Of a stretch of DNA of 64,000 nt, positions 32,671 through 46,457 are shown piece after piece. The notes beneath the pieces are model-generated. The model saw nothing but the letters and a program-made list of their open reading frames with translations. It was not told where the DNA came from and ran no database searches. Numbering within the stretch: position 1 is the first letter of the stretch; the number at the start of each line of letters is the position of its first letter. This DNA comes from Sphaeroforma sirkka (lineage: Eukaryota; Opisthokonta; Ichthyosporea; Ichthyophonida): positions 1 to 64,000 of the forward strand of contig LUCW03002279.1 of the NCBI GenBank assembly GCA_001586965.3, given 5' to 3'. A program made the translations under genes and the position numbers.

Positions 32671-33127
32671 TGAGGTTAGGAAGGCTGTGTACTACGTATT
32701 TTTAAAAAAAGCTTAAAAATAGTACTCAGTTACATACTGAGTTACAGTATTACTCACTGTCTACTCTACCTCTCTGTTACAGTTTAGTATTTAATTTAGT
32801 ATGGAGTAGAGAGAGAGAGTAGTGACTCGAGAGTCGAGAGTCGAGACTGTGAGTGAGTGATGGATATAAATAAAATATATTTGGAATCTTGCTATGCGGG
32901 GTTGGGACCTTAATAGGACTTGGCCAAACTTGGGTGTTGAGATTCTCTCTGGTGGCTATATACTTCTTCGTTTACCTGAGCGAAACCCAAATGATAATGC
33001 TGTCTATACAATATACAGCTATACATAAGTGCATTCAAGTTCAATCGATAATTGTGAAGTGAAGTCGCTCTGTGCTGTGTTAACTGTGAGCGGTATCGAT
33101 CGGGAAAACACTAAGGTGGTCTCGACA

Positions 33128-33446
33128 ATGTCCTTAACGAGCAAAGTCGATTGTAACGGCAAGACTGATCTACCAACGGATGGATCTGCTGTCTTTAGTT
33201 CAATACAGGTGGATAAGGTATGTCTACATACAAGTCCTGTTATTTCTGGTACATCTGCATGTATACCTTTTTAACATAAACGTGTCTATATATTTCATTT
33301 TGACGCTGACCAGTGTCCGTTATAGGCCCAGATTAAGTCTATTGAGACTAATTTTGTACACTCGTGACTAGAGTCGTGGTAAGTATTGGCTACGTTTATC
33401 TATCGCCATCTTTGTGTTTATCTATATATATATATATATATATATA

Positions 33447-33491
<45 letters not shown>

Positions 33492-34111
33492 CTATATATA
33501 TATATATATACATATCAACTATATTATATATATATGCACATAAATTGTATATATATATATTCATATATAAATTTAAATATACATTTATATATAAATTATA
33601 TATGTATCTATACTCACTTACAATACATTTATATACATGCATATATACATATATATATGTATATATATATATATATAATATATATATAATAGTATATGTG
33701 TGTGTATTGATGATGATGATGTGGGTTTACATATATATATATATATATATATATGTATAATAGCAATATATGTGTGTATATATATATATATATACATAAC
33801 ATATGCTAATATATATATATATAATATATATATATATATATGCATGATGATGATGATGATGATGATGTGTTATATATATATATATATATATAATGCAATG
33901 ATGATGATGATGATGTGTATACATATATATATATATATAATAATATATGCATAATATATATATGTGTGTATTGTGCATATTATTACGTTTATATTTATAT
34001 GTATGTAATCGTCATTAACCCTTGACACAGGTTTTTTGATGCACACATGCATGCACACGCGCAACACACACACACACAACACACACACACACATCATGCA
34101 CATGTATAATA

Positions 34112-34146
<35 letters not shown>

Positions 34147-34230
34147 AATATATATATTTTATCTTTATATATACATACATCATATATACATACGTACATA
34201 CGTGCGTGCGTTGCGTGTATGGATGCGTTC

Positions 34231-34290
<60 letters not shown>

Positions 34291-34850
34291 TACTTATATC
34301 TATATTTATGGGTCGTAAATATAATTATTCACACACACACACACATCAAACATACCTCGTGTGCGTATGTGCGCATATTGCATATATGCGCGTATGCGCG
34401 TATGCGCGTACGCGCGTTGTGCACATGCATAAATAATACGCGTGCGTACCGGACGCGTATACGCATATGCGCGTATGCGCATACGTACAAACGTATATAT
34501 ATATATAATATGTACATGTGCGCGTATGCACGTACGCATACGCATGCGCACGCATACACATATACACTACGCGTACACGCACATACGCTCATATATCGTG
34601 CTCATTATCAAACTCATGCTCACGCATCATACACGTGGCTCATGCATACACACACGTTACACGTATATACGCACGCACACACACATATATGGAAACACGT
34701 ACGCATGCGCACATTACGTACGTATGTAATACATATATATATACATATATATATGTATATGCATATGTATGTATGTATATGTATATATATATATATATGT
34801 AGATGTATGTGTATATATCAATACATACACACAGACATATACATACATAG

Positions 34851-34888
<38 letters not shown>

Positions 34889-34969
34889 TTTATGTATGTG
34901 TATATACAAACTCTTTTTTTTATACAAACATACACATACTTCAAACATGTGCATGCATATATATATATA

Positions 34970-35033
<64 letters not shown>

Positions 35034-37199
35034 ATATGTATATGTATATGTATGTATGTATATATATATATATATATATACATACATACATGCATATGTA
35101 ATTATACTTGTAGTTATATTTATATTTATATTTATATTTATATTCATATATGTATATACATACATACATACATATGTTTATATGTATTTAAGCTATATAT
35201 ATATTATTTGTGTATGTATGATTGTATGTATGTATGTATGTATGTATGAATGGATGGATGGATTTATCGCTGGATTGATTTATGGATGTATGGATGTTTG
35301 TATGTATGTATGTCGTTCATGTACCCATTAATATGGACATTTTATTTCGCTTGATTTCGTCAATCTATCGATTATCATAATTTTTATTTTTAGCTATATA
35401 CTGTTACGTCTTGTTCGATCCTTGCCTTCAAGTGAAGGAGCCATTTTGCTGATTTCGTTATCATTAAGCTATATTGCCGCCGTTATTTTACGAGTTTATC
35501 ACGCAGCAACGTGAACACTTATAAAAACTTTTATTCTAATGATCGATAATGCAGCAAGAAGTGAACTCCATCACGGATAACGTGGTCAACAGCAGTTCAG
35601 GAGGTAGTGCGAAAGCAGTATCTCAAAGGGATTTAGAGCAAGCCTATGCAGAGAAGTCCGAAGCGTTACGTCGAAGGGCCACCCAATATTCCTTTCTACT
35701 GGCTTTGCTGGTATATCCATTGGCCTTTGGCATAGCAGCACTTTTCTTCTGGGTGTCATACGGGACGGAAAAAAATGTGAATATACTCGTAGTGACTGGT
35801 GGCAGCAAGCAATTCGACTACATCCTCATCTGTCATATACCCACCATCATTTTTATCCTTTGCCTGTTTGCCTTCGTACTTGTATACTGGAATGAACCCG
35901 AGATTTGCAGCCGCGATCACGATTTCTTTCTCCACTTCCTTGGCATAGGGTTACTTCAAGAAGTAGTGACAGTATTGACGGCTGCATTGTCACTCCAGAT
36001 GATGCCCCTGAAAGCGATCGACTTTAGTACTGGAACCGTGAACTCAGATTGGAAGACCGCTATTTTCTGGTCGTTCTTGTGTCTGTCGTTTTGTTTTAAT
36101 ATGATTCTTATACCAAACTTGGCACGCATGAGTAATATCAAGTATTTATTCTGCGAACAACGTATTAGCGTTCCATACTGGGTGCTACCTATTGCATATG
36201 TGGTTGTGTGGTTTTGCACAAACTTTGCGAGTTTGATGTACTGCGAGTATAATGGAAACCACATTTGCAGTGAACTCGAATTTTACTCTGGGGTGATCGC
36301 TCTTCTGGCTATTCATAACATACATTATTATTACTGTGCCTGGAAGGGTCGGGAAGCGCGTCATTGCTTCATAGACTACATTAGCAACCTCAGGGCGTAT
36401 ACTATAGTTTCTCTCTCCGTTTGGGCAATAATTGTATATACAATAACCCAGGAAGACAGAGCGGCCAATTGGTATCTGTATTTTTACCAACCGTGGTTCA
36501 TGTTGGTGACCCTTTCGATGGAGAGTTTTGCGATGATTGTCGTAAGAGTTTTAAGTCGCAAATGGAGTTCTGGGAACGCACTGGTAGACATAGACATGGT
36601 AGGCGAGCACTATCGAGAAGCCGAAAACCGGAACAAGGGCGTCAAAGAACTGCTCGAGAACAAGAACACGGTATGGTCGACTGGTAGAAAAAATACTCAT
36701 ACAAAACCAGCACACATTCAAAGTACCTTTCATTTTATCCGCAAGTGTGATTAAGTTTAGCTAAAATGATTATTATTACCACTCGTCATTGAATTTCGTT
36801 CACCTACTAAATCATTTCTAACTTGACACGCAGCGGAGAATCATACAGGATGTAGCTCGTCGACTGCGATGTGAAGAGCATGTCGACTTTCTGATTGCAG
36901 TGTATGCCTGCAACAAGACTGCTCCATTATCGATCAGTATGGTATTTTCGATAGCTGCACAATTCATTGAGGTATCAAGCCCTCTGCAAATTAATATAGA
37001 CCAAAGTTGTCGCGAGAAAATATTGGACTCGATTAACAATGGGGGAACATACTATGCAACCACCGAACCCCTATTTCGCGACGCCGTAGCTCACGTGACA
37101 AAACTCATAGTTGACAATTGTATGCCTGAAGTGTACACCAGTCTCGAGTACAAGAAATGGGCCATAATCGAGAAAAGGAACATGCTGGATCGTTTCTAA
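33128..37199 (+). CDS. Multi-pass membrane protein with C-terminal RGS domain, copy 1
   Basis: Likely a membrane-tethered accelerator of G-alpha GTP hydrolysis, in the style of plant RGS1. Exons 33128-33217, 35555-36670 and 36834-37199 (TAA) give 523 residues, all phase 0. Exon 1 encodes a polar head ending SSIQVDK. Exon 2 carries seven or eight hydrophobic segments, the first near residues 75-97 ([20 protein letters not shown]) and the second near 119-140, then a basic linker. Exon 3 is the RGS domain: [39 protein letters not shown] and [14 protein letters not shown]. In animal RGS proteins the matching helices hold the EEN.DFW and DSC.R motifs. The start could instead be the in-frame codon at 33029. 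Intron 1 is bloated by microsatellites. A close paralogue lies at 59871-63705. Membrane topology is inferred from hydrophobicity only. Confidence 0.94.
33421..35100. repeat. Mixed microsatellite block in RGS copy 1 intron
   Basis: Successive (TA)n runs with (ATG)n patches (about 33708-33722, 33843-33868, 33898-33916), (AC)n at 34050-34095 and 34327-34345, and (ATGT)n. A stretch at 34360-34600 is rich in alternating purine-pyrimidine steps such as GCGTATGCGCGTATGCGCG. All frames here are repeat artefacts. Confidence 0.95.
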
Positions 37200-39159
37200 G
37201 GAGGGGAGGGTTCCGACCCAGTTTTACACTTACGAACAATTCGGGTGCTTCATCAGACTCCTGACAATTCGTTTGCCAAATATTGTTGATCAACGGAAAG
37301 CAATTGAATTCCCAGGTCGGCATTGTGTGTAAAACACTGCTGCTCACAGAAAGAAGGGCAAAGCACACTATTAGGATGCCTCAAGATACAGCATTCACAT
37401 AACGCGACGATACCAGCGAAGTGATGAGACTATTAACAGCCAGCCGTCTGTCATACATACAATAGGACCTACCAGGCTTCCGACTGCGATAGACGGTGTT
37501 CGTTCGCGAGAGAAGAACGCTAATTCGCACACGCAAATCGACACAAATTAGTAGACCGTACTCGAAGCACGAGGGTTCGTCTTCAATTGTTGCGGTGCAA
37601 GATACTGTTTAAATGCTTGAACCAGTTTAGGATGTTATGATATATATATTAAAACCCTTTTATTCGCAGGGTTGGCATGCGCTAGGCTGTTGTGCCAATT
37701 CAGGCGTACTGCGCCACTTTACTTGAATAAAATTAACGTGGAGAGATTCACAGCTAGGAAGATGGACGTACTGCAAATGAGTGCAACCAGTAGTCAAAGG
37801 TAGCATTCTGAAGCAAGACACCAGGCTATTGTCGTCAATGTTTCAAGTCCATGTTTCTACTAAAAGCCAACCTTCAGGATACATTGAAAATTTTAAATCC
37901 ACCTAATCTAACAAACGATTCCAGATGATCGGGTTGTATATATTACAACATCTCACATTGAGGGGAGCAACCACACTTTTCGTGTTACCCCAGGACCCAG
38001 TACCTCTCCTGCAATTGCCTTCACGTTGGAACTTTAAAAAGGAGGCCTTCTCACGTGTCTCATGTATCAATCATTTCATAGCCTCCTGAATCATACAAGA
38101 AGGCTATGTTCAATTTTGATTCTTGAAGTCTGCATACAGAGAGTTACGACAGCATTTATTTATCATAAGGAAGAATATTGACAACTTTTCATTTACCAGA
38201 AGAGTGGGGGGGGGCTGGGGAGTGTGAGACTCGGACCGGGCACTGGGCCAGTGGGCGCTGTACGAATATGTACCGTCGTTGTGGTCCAAAGTCGTATACC
38301 TTCTGTACACCATCGGCGATGAGCCGATGACTGGGACGTGCATTGTCTCATGCCTGGTGCACTCGCAGCTGATAGCTGCTTCAGTGTCACAGTCTTGTGA
38401 AATAGTCAATACTCAATAGAGCTTCGACATCATGTATGGGGACTGTCAGTCTGAAACCGTTGAAAGCGGAAAATCCCCAACTTTTTTTATATAAATATAT
38501 AGTTGTAATTTTGATGACTGAGGCGGCGAGGCCGAGTCTTCAACGGGTTCGGATTTTTACGATTTTTCGTTCAGATTTCTTCGTTCGGGGGGTTAGTATA
38601 ATTTTTAATTTAAAATAATTTTGGGGAAAAGTTTCCGAACGAGGTTTCAGTTTCCGTCCACCCCCCCCTGGCCTGATAAATGACTATTTTTGTTGCTTTG
38701 GCAACACGTCGAGACAGTCTTTTATGTACTTGCTTTTTTAGGCGACATATCGTTTGGTCAAGTCGGACCTGCACCTTTTTGTTCTGAAAAATAAATGTAC
38801 AATCAATCAGATTGCTCTTTTAGAATATCCACCAATAATATAGGAGCTGCACCTAAACTCCCAAAAAAAGGTGGAGTGACATGGACACCACTGTAGACGA
38901 CATCTAGACGACAAGTCTTTTACTTGGTATTCTAGACGACATGTCGCGACCTCATACAAAGCCATGAGTTTCGAGAACAAAACATGTCCTCGAAAGTCGA
39001 CGTTCGGATCGGAAAGTACGTATTCAGAAAATATTTTACGGGAACTCTGATTTTCGGACTACAAACGTACAATGATATGCCGCAGCACATTTCAGAACAA
39101 TGCATTCTGATTGGCACAATATTTGTTTCTTCTTGGTAAATACTGTATACCTAACCTTG

Positions 39160-39592
39160 AAAGTTTTACGTTGCAACGTTCATATTTCAAAAAATACACG
39201 TAAAAATTTGTACTTTTATATCCATAGAGGAGTCCTGAATATAAATATAGGGTCCTTCTCCAGGTCATATGGTTGGACCTAATTTTACCCGCCAAAGTCC
39301 TACGGACTTTACTCCGTTCAGCCATATTTTCTTTCTTCCCTCTAAAGTCTACTAGAGGGTCATGCCAATTTAATGCCAAAGATATATGAGTGTCTGTTGG
39401 AATATCACTGCCCCAAAGTGCCCGCCAATTGTCAGTGATTGGTCAGTTGCGCGTTTCGTGGCCAGAATATGGCGAAAAGGTACATCTACCAGATTGAATA
39501 ATCGAATTAATTCAGGCCAATATATTTGCAAAAAAACGTTGCAACGTTTAAAAATCAAAAAGTATACGCAAAACGTTGTACTTTTATTTCTA
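39160..39592 (+). repeat. Direct repeat pair with core ACGTTGCAACGT
   Basis: Two related stretches, 39160-39225 and 39530-39592, share the palindrome ACGTTGCAACGT followed by TCAAAAA, a TACGC/CACGT step and TTGTACTTTTAT. They are direct repeats about 370 bases apart, possibly the ends of a degenerate short element, but no target duplication is evident. Confidence 0.55.
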
Positions 39593-39699
39593 CAATGTAT
39601 ACCGTGTATAATGTATAAATACACTATACTGTATTCACACCGTAAAACCCATATTTACTAAAATACATGTCATATACACGAGAACACATATGATACTCT

Positions 39700-40208
39700 A
39701 TTTCTTAGTATATACAATTTAACTAGTTCACACTTCTTCCTACACGTATGTATATATAAAATGTTGTATGTTATATATATGTGGAAGTAGTTATTTATTG
39801 ACGCATGCACGGAGATCATTGATCGTTTTTTGTTAAAGGTATGTTGTATATTGTATATATGTTTTATGTAATGCATATGTATTTATGCATGTATATGTAT
39901 GTATTTTATGCTGTGTGTATTTTTGTATGCATGCATGTAAGTATTTATACATTCATGCAAGCATACTTGCAATCATTGCTCAATATACTATTTGCTGTAT
40001 GTATGTTTTATGCAGTATGTATGTTGTATGTAGTATGTATGTTTTAAATGTATTTCTTTCGAGAAATATATGTTGTATGTATGTACGTATGTATTTTGAT
40101 GCTCTATGTATGTCGTATGCTGTGTTTTTTTTGTTGAATGTATGCGCGTGTGCGGGCATGCATGAATACACACTTTGAATCTATATGCATGTTTGCATGC
40201 ATGCGTGA

Positions 40209-40252
<44 letters not shown>

Positions 40253-41376
40253 ATGATGATGATGATGATGATGATGATGATTGTTGTATGATGATGATAT
40301 ATTATATATACATTATATATACATATATGTAACATATCAATATGTATACATACATATATAACAATATATATATATATATATATATTATATATTATAATAA
40401 TAATATAGGACATATAATAAGGCATACATATTATAATAGCCAATAGCCATTATATATATATAATAATATGTATATATATTATTATTATATATTACATTAT
40501 TATATATATATACATAATATTATGTATGCATATTATAATAACAATAATAATCATATATTATGTATATGTGTTTATTACCAATGCATGCTATAATAATGTA
40601 ATATACACATGCATATATAATATGGCATAATACATGCAATATTATGTGCCAATGTATACACAGCGCAGTGCGTGTATTGATATGTGATGCAATGTGTGTA
40701 CATACGCAATGCATACATAATATGTAATATTATGTATTACATGTGTAACATTAATTGCATCAATAATACATTACATAATATAATAATAATGTTTTATGCA
40801 ATATAACATAATATGTATTATGTGCCAACACATTATTACAATAATAATATGACAGCATTATTAATAATATTATTATTTACAATAATATACAACATAATAT
40901 ATATTATATTATATGACATATTACATATAATATTATTATATTACATTAATAATGCATACATTATAATAATATAACGTATGTGCTAATGCATGCAATAATG
41001 TGTATGTATTATAATATATGACAATATTAATAATAATATTAGCCAACATATACAATATAATAATATTATATTATGGCAATACATAATAATATTAATATTA
41101 TAATAATGTAATAATAATAGCCATATATATGATACATACGCATATTATAATAATGCACATTAATAATGTATATATATATGTGCATATACGCAATACGCAA
41201 ATATATTAATAATAATAATACATGTAACATATATAACATATTATGTATAATGACAATATAATACATAATATGTATATACATATAATATTATGTACATTAA
41301 CATGCACATGTATATGCATATATGTATAATGCATATGTATATGTATACGTGTATGCGTATTATAATATTATATATA

Positions 41377-41431
<55 letters not shown>

Positions 41432-41560
41432 GCGTTTTTATGTATAATGTATGCTGTATCCATCATTTATGTATATTGTATGCTTTATATATGTTGTGTG
41501 CTGTGTGATGTTGTACGTATGCATGTATGTAAGTGTTTATTTGTAAAGTATGCACTGAAT
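39700..41560. repeat. Low-complexity AT-rich tract
   Basis: ATGTATGT-type words, then (TA)n at 40213-40248, (GAT)n at 40252-40300, and about 1 kb of irregular ATA/TAATA/ATGCAT mixture with two further TA runs near 41370-41425. No support for coding. Confidence 0.9.
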
Positions 41561-41843
41561 GCTGGATGCATGTAAGTATATATTTTTTTTTGTTTTTTGT
41601 TTTAAAAATCATGTGCATGTTGTATGTACTATTTTTATTATATTGATTTAGATTTCATATCATCATTGTTCAATGGCTACGCCTCCCCTGGACGAGATTG
41701 GCAACTGCGATTTTCTTTGGTTTAAAAGAAACCAATAACAATTTTTGAAAATAACAGAAGGCTACATATTCGAGAATAAAAATAATACGATTAAAGAAAA
41801 TCTTTCGGAATATAAGCCTCAAGACCGTTGGGGCCCAAAACCC

Positions 41844-42071
41844 GTTTTTCTGATATTTTCTAATAATAGTATCAGAAAGTAAACAAACACACACACAAAT
41901 ACACACCTCACTTACAGTCACAGCGCTAGTATCGCTTCCTAACACGCACACGATGTGGGTCGTAGCACTGTATAGCCTAATTAGACTACGCTCTTTCCAG
42001 TGAGCGCATCCGATTTTTCATACGACACAGTTAAGTCCCACTTTTTGCCATCAGAAGGCGAGATCAACTTT
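41844..42071 (+). repeat. Left terminal inverted repeat of the DNA transposon
   Basis: About 228 bases pairing with 53218-53456. The outer tip reads GTTTTTCTGA against TCAGAAAAAAAAC on the right. The inner edge comes just before the nuclease start codon at 42079, so the repeat may also carry its promoter. Confidence 0.82.
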
Positions 42072-42078
42072 GTACAGC

Positions 42079-43340
42079 ATGGGTGTCAAAGACTGTATGA
42101 GCTTCGTACGCCCGTATATGACTGAACTAAACGGTGATGATGTATCGGGCAGTGTTGGAATTGATATGTTGTTTCTTATACACACCCATTTATCGCTGCA
42201 TGCGAGAAGTATAGTGGTGTATGATGACTGGGACTCCTTCTTGCTACACAGAGCGATGCCTGAATCTGATCATAGAGTGGGGAAGTTCAACGCACCCACC
42301 CATATGCGTGTTCGATGGACACCACATTGCAGGGAAACTCGTTAACCGGAGTCGGTCTCTTACTCGTGAAAAGAAGTACGAACTCGTGAAAAGGTTTTAA
42401 GGACAACAAAATGAGCAAAGAGGAACTAGACGATTCTGATTTAGATGCAGCGTGTAGAGTATGCGTTGCTTCGCATAATCTTGTAGCTGCACGTTATATT
42501 ATGTGCTTATTTTGAAAGATAGGAATACATTACATCTTGGCGCCGACAGAGGCTGAACAGCATCTGGTGAATTTGCATGTATTGGCTTCTTCAAGTACAT
42601 ACTCGCTCATGATACAGATTACTTAGTGATAGGCGGCAACAACCTCATACTAGATTCACTCTGGCGAAAGGAAATATCTTGCATCTACCTACTGTGAAAG
42701 AGCACCTTTCAGATACAAGAGAATAGTTTTGTGAGTAAAAATAAGTTGAGAAAGAAGGCAACAAAGTGAAAGTCTTCCACGAACAGTGCGGGAAACATGC
42801 TTCTTTTATGTTGTGCATCTGTGTGCACGATTCTGTCAAAGTGATTATCGCGTACGCACAGGGGTTGGACTTGAAAGACTGCCAAGTATACTATCAAACT
42901 GTATAACAACCAAACCGTCAATGAGAGTTGTAGCCGAATTGGTGTATAAGAGCGAGGTTGTACCACGAGTGATGAAACAGTTATATCAGGCCAATAAAAT
43001 GTTCTTTGGGCAACCTGTATATGATCTTAGATTATAGAAGTATGTATCATTCATACATAATGTACCTGAATATATACTAGAAAGATTAAAGAGCAGTGAG
43101 TTTCCAGAAACAGATTCGCTATAGCCTGATATAGTCATGATAAATCCACGTGTTGCTACCAGATGGACGCAAGAATACTATGACGTATCCTCTCATCCCA
43201 ATAGCTCGATACCCTTACCATACTTACCATGGACGATAGAATCTGAGACGGCATCGCATGAAAGCATGCAACTAAGTGATCTAAAACGGCATGCTATATC
43301 TATCGGATTTACAATACCTGAAGGTACCAACCGTGCAGAT
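42079..43340 (+). pseudogene. EXO1/FEN1-type flap nuclease gene of the transposon, first part
   Basis: Starts MGVKDCMSFVRPYM, the usual opening of the XPG/FEN1/EXO1 family, with SVGIDMLFLIHTH matching the first metal-binding region. Later family motifs follow in order but in changing frames: VFDGHHIAGKLVNRSRS from 42308, PTEAE from 42543, HDTDYLVIGG from 42608, RVRTGVGLERL (the helix-hairpin-helix region), QANKMFFGQPVYD as in EXO1, and a SAP-like start LSDLKRHAISIGFTIPEGTN ending at the retroelement insertion. The acidic residues that bind metal in the family (Asp of VFDG, Glu of TEAE, Asp of DTD) are all still visible. Several frame changes and stops mean it is broken. Its neighbour is the converging transposase gene. 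Confidence 0.78.
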
Positions 43341-43511
43341 GTAAACTTCGATGGACCTTTCTATGTTTTAAACTATGTTATATAAACTAAAATACAATTT
43401 AAGTCAGTTAGAATTTAGCATTGGTAGCTTGTGTAAGAATGATCGGGACTGCCTCTTGTTAAGAACCTAAATATCCTCGAACACACAGGGCGTACCTCTA
43501 ACTATAAGTAT
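43341..43511 (+). repeat. Partial LTR, older subtype
   Basis: First 170 bases of an LTR, beginning TGTAAACTTCGATGG. Its wording (CTTTCTATGTTTTAAACTAT) matches the LTR at 50680-51277 better than those at 43671, 53757 and 56277, so the two are taken as the end pair of one insertion. DNA related to the second LTR-element family follows at 43512-43670. Confidence 0.75.
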
Positions 43512-43670
43512 AGGTGGGTCAGCCTGAGAGAACGTAAGTCCAACATTTACCAATCATATTGAGAGGCTACAACGTTTTACGTCGTTTTACGTCGTCAGCC
43601 CGAGAGTATTTTTGGGACTATAAGTATAGGTGGGTCAGCCTGAGAGAACGTAAGAGTAATTTGAGACTTC

Positions 43671-44261
43671 TGTAAACTTCGATGGGAATTACTAGGTTTC
43701 AAACTATATTAAACTAAAATACAGTTTAGTCAGTTAGGATTTAGCAGTGGTAGCTTGTGTAAGAATGATCGGAACTGCCTCTTGTTAAGAGCCTAAATAT
43801 CCTCGATCACACAGGGCGTACCTCTAGCTGTTCTTTATTGAATAATTTTCACTAGAAGTACTAAGTGTTCATGACCACATGCCTAATTTGTAGATAGACA
43901 TAATAGTGTAAGTCACGTTAATACATTAGCTGATATAAATAAAGTTCCATCTGAAGAAAAGTTAAAAAAGAAAGACTTATTGGATTTTGGTGATTGGCGG
44001 GAGGACCAAAATCTATAAGTAGTAGTTCGGAGATTATAAAATTTAGTTTATAATATCCTACATCTACTAATGTCTCAAATAGGTCCAAGTAGATGAGTCA
44101 TACCAAATACTCAGGCTATTGGAGCCATCAAAGTGAATTTAGAACACTTTGGAATATTGGAAAAAGAGCTTGTACTAAATTATTTAAAATACAAATAAAA
44201 ACCAATGTATTATCTCAATTGATCTTGATATTTTAGACTGACCGGAGGCCGTATTTCTACA
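43671..44261 (+). repeat. LTR, younger subtype
   Basis: About 590 bases, from TGTAAACTTCGATGGG to CCGTATTTCTACA. It is almost identical to the reverse copy at 53757-54349, and its left flank (43550-43670) matches that copy's flank too. It differs from 50680-51277 at about one base in ten by eye. Confidence 0.85.
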
Positions 44262-44296
44262 CAAATGAGACACGTCATAGAGAACTTAAGAAACTC

Positions 44297-45250
44297 TTGC
44301 GTACCGTACTAGACGACGTTGAGGATATGTGGCCTTATCATTTGAAATGGGTTCAGACTCAAATGAATAACTGCATGAATCCTCAAACTGGAACACTCCC
44401 GTTTCACTATTTCTTTGGCAGCTATAGTGAATTACAAGCAACCTTTGATAAAACTGCGCCCGAGAAACACGTTACCCCGTGGCTACAAAAGATTGAGCAT
44501 ATGAAGAACGTTGTTTACCCCTGTTTACTCGAGCACAAGAATCGTGTCCTACTTAAAGTGTATGACCGATGGAATAACACTAAGAACATTGTTCAGTTCA
44601 AAGTCGGCGATTACGTTAACATTATAAATCGAAACGCCAACGTTACCGAACACTCTTCTAAGACGATAGGACCTTTTGTTATTTCCTACCATGATGAGAA
44701 GAGTGATACTTACGAAGTGAATAACATTGATGGTACTAGCGCAACTAATCTAGGCACTCACCGTATCCCTGCCTCCGAACTCTCGTTTTCTCGCTCATTT
44801 GATTCTGATGTACCAGTTATGGAGTCACAAGTCAAAGATATAATTGACAAAACATCCGAAGACGGTTACACTTACTACAAGACCCGTTTCATGGATGGGA
44901 CAGTAGCTTGGCTAACCTCCGATGCATTTCGTGAATTTAGCGACTTTCTTCGTATCTTTAATAAGAAATGGAATAAGCGTTTACACAAGAACACACGAGA
45001 TAAACGAAAAGAGTTTCCTCAGGTGACTACAAACCCTGACAGATCTGAAATTCCCTATTTGCCATCTACTTCCTATGTGACTAAGCTTTCTGATTTGATT
45101 ACCAACAGAGCAGAAAATTCTTCGAACTTACTTACTAATGAAGAACAACCTTTGGCTATTACCTTACCAAGTAATAAACGTAAGGCGCCTACATCGGAAA
45201 CAGTTACCGGACCAAACACTAAACGACATAGAGTACAACATGAGTCTTGA
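44297..45250 (+). pseudogene. Integrase C-terminal part (retroelement fossil)
   Basis: Reads as the end of a Ty3/Gypsy integrase: a terminal portion of the catalytic region, then VKVGDYV-like and IGPFVIS words typical of the GPY/F module, then a basic tail. It runs opposite to the other coding parts of the same fossil. Confidence 0.75.
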
Positions 45251-45356
45251 ACTCGTACATATAGGCACATACTTACTCGATAAACCATGACCGAAACCGT
45301 TTTACTTTGGTTTTTGCTTTACGAACTAGATCGTACCTTCACGTACGTCCGTAGTC

Positions 45357-45686
45357 CTAAAAGCTACTGGAACCGAAGTCATTGAAGACGTGATAGCATA
45401 ATTCTGCCACTTTTTGTGGACGTTTGTTCGGTATTGCATAAAGCAAGTTATAGCCCGAAGCCACACATAAGAAATGACAGATATATACATCGCCAGTATG
45501 CTTGGATCGCGGGAGTTTATCCAAATCGACTATGACTCGGCGCATCGGTTGATCTCCTGTCACACTTTTTAGGGGTGCCCAACCGTATCGCTTGATCTGG
45601 TTCTTTCCACAATCAGTACAGCGTCGGTATACTTCACGTATGGTTTCTTTCAGCGCCGGGTGATCAAGCCCTGCACGAATAGCCAT
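45357..45686 (-). pseudogene. Integrase N-terminal part (retroelement fossil)
   Basis: Carries an H-H-C-C zinc-binding pattern (GLDHPALKETI, then RRCTDCGKNQ) and the beginning of an integrase core (VIVDLDKLPRS). It belongs to the fossil at 43341-51277. Confidence 0.75.
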
Positions 45687-45707
45687 TTTATAAGTATGCT
45701 CATATGC

Positions 45708-46364
45708 TCAATGCGTTAAATTATGTATAATTTTAACTCTACTTTCGAGCTTCTCTAAGTCAGTCAGATTCTGCGTAACGCTGGCTGGATGAACCATAGT
45801 CTTGTTGGAAAGGGCAACCTCAGTATCAGGAGGGGTAGACTCCTGAGATACATAATTGACAACATTGGATTGTTGAAGTATCTTCTTCAGTTGTTTCGCA
45901 ACTCCTGGCTGTTCTTTAAGCAGCGCTTTAAGTAGTTGAGTGCGAGCTTCAGGTTCTCTTAGAGTTTTGAGTCTTTGATCCATGGCCTTAGCTAGTTCCA
46001 TGTTTTTACGATCTAATGCCGTTTCAATCGGCATTACCTCGACTGCAATCTTGTTGGGTGCATGTGTTGTACGAGTCTTGAGCTTTTGTTCAAACTCTTT
46101 AGACTCCTCTAGTTTAGCTAAGAATTCGGTTGAGGGTTTCCACTTAGTGGTACCTGTAGGACCGATGCGACAAACAATGGTGTGTTTCCAAGGCGTCTTC
46201 TTAATAGAATAGGATCCCTGATACAAGAACGTGTCGGTTTCACGGTCGACATAAATAGGTTCGTCTTGAATCATATTAATTAAATCACGTATCCATGGGT
46301 CGGAGTTACGTAAGGGACAACACAGCGTAATGGTAGATTTAGTAATATTAACATAATTTAACAA
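45708..46364 (-). pseudogene. Unassigned coding part of the retroelement fossil
   Basis: A charged, helix-rich coding stretch between the RNase H and integrase parts. I could not match it to a named domain; its place suggests a linker or an extra domain particular to this family. Confidence 0.5.
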
Positions 46365-46457
46365 AGGTTTTTAAAGTTGACAAGGTGGGTTAGCCCACGC
46401 ATTATGCTTTGATAAGTCAAGCTGAAATGCATCACCTTTAGAATGAGTCAACGACCT

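Larger units (their letters stand above)
37200..41843. other. Repeat-rich spacer after RGS copy 1
   Basis: No gene is assigned. A minus-strand open stretch at about 38110-38409 (CDTEAAISCECTRHETMHVP, then VIGSSPMVYRR before a GTATAC donor-like site) looks mildly protein-like. A direct repeat with a palindromic core lies at 39160-39225 and 39530-39592. From about 39700 to 41560 the DNA is low-complexity, with ATGT/TATG words, (GAT)n at 40252-40300, and irregular TAATA/ATTAT tracts. Confidence 0.5.

Noticed and set aside
38110-38409. Minus-strand frame CDTEAAISCECTRHE... as a gene
   Set aside because: A second frame is equally open over the same bases, and no partner exons were found; kept only as a note in the spacer entry.
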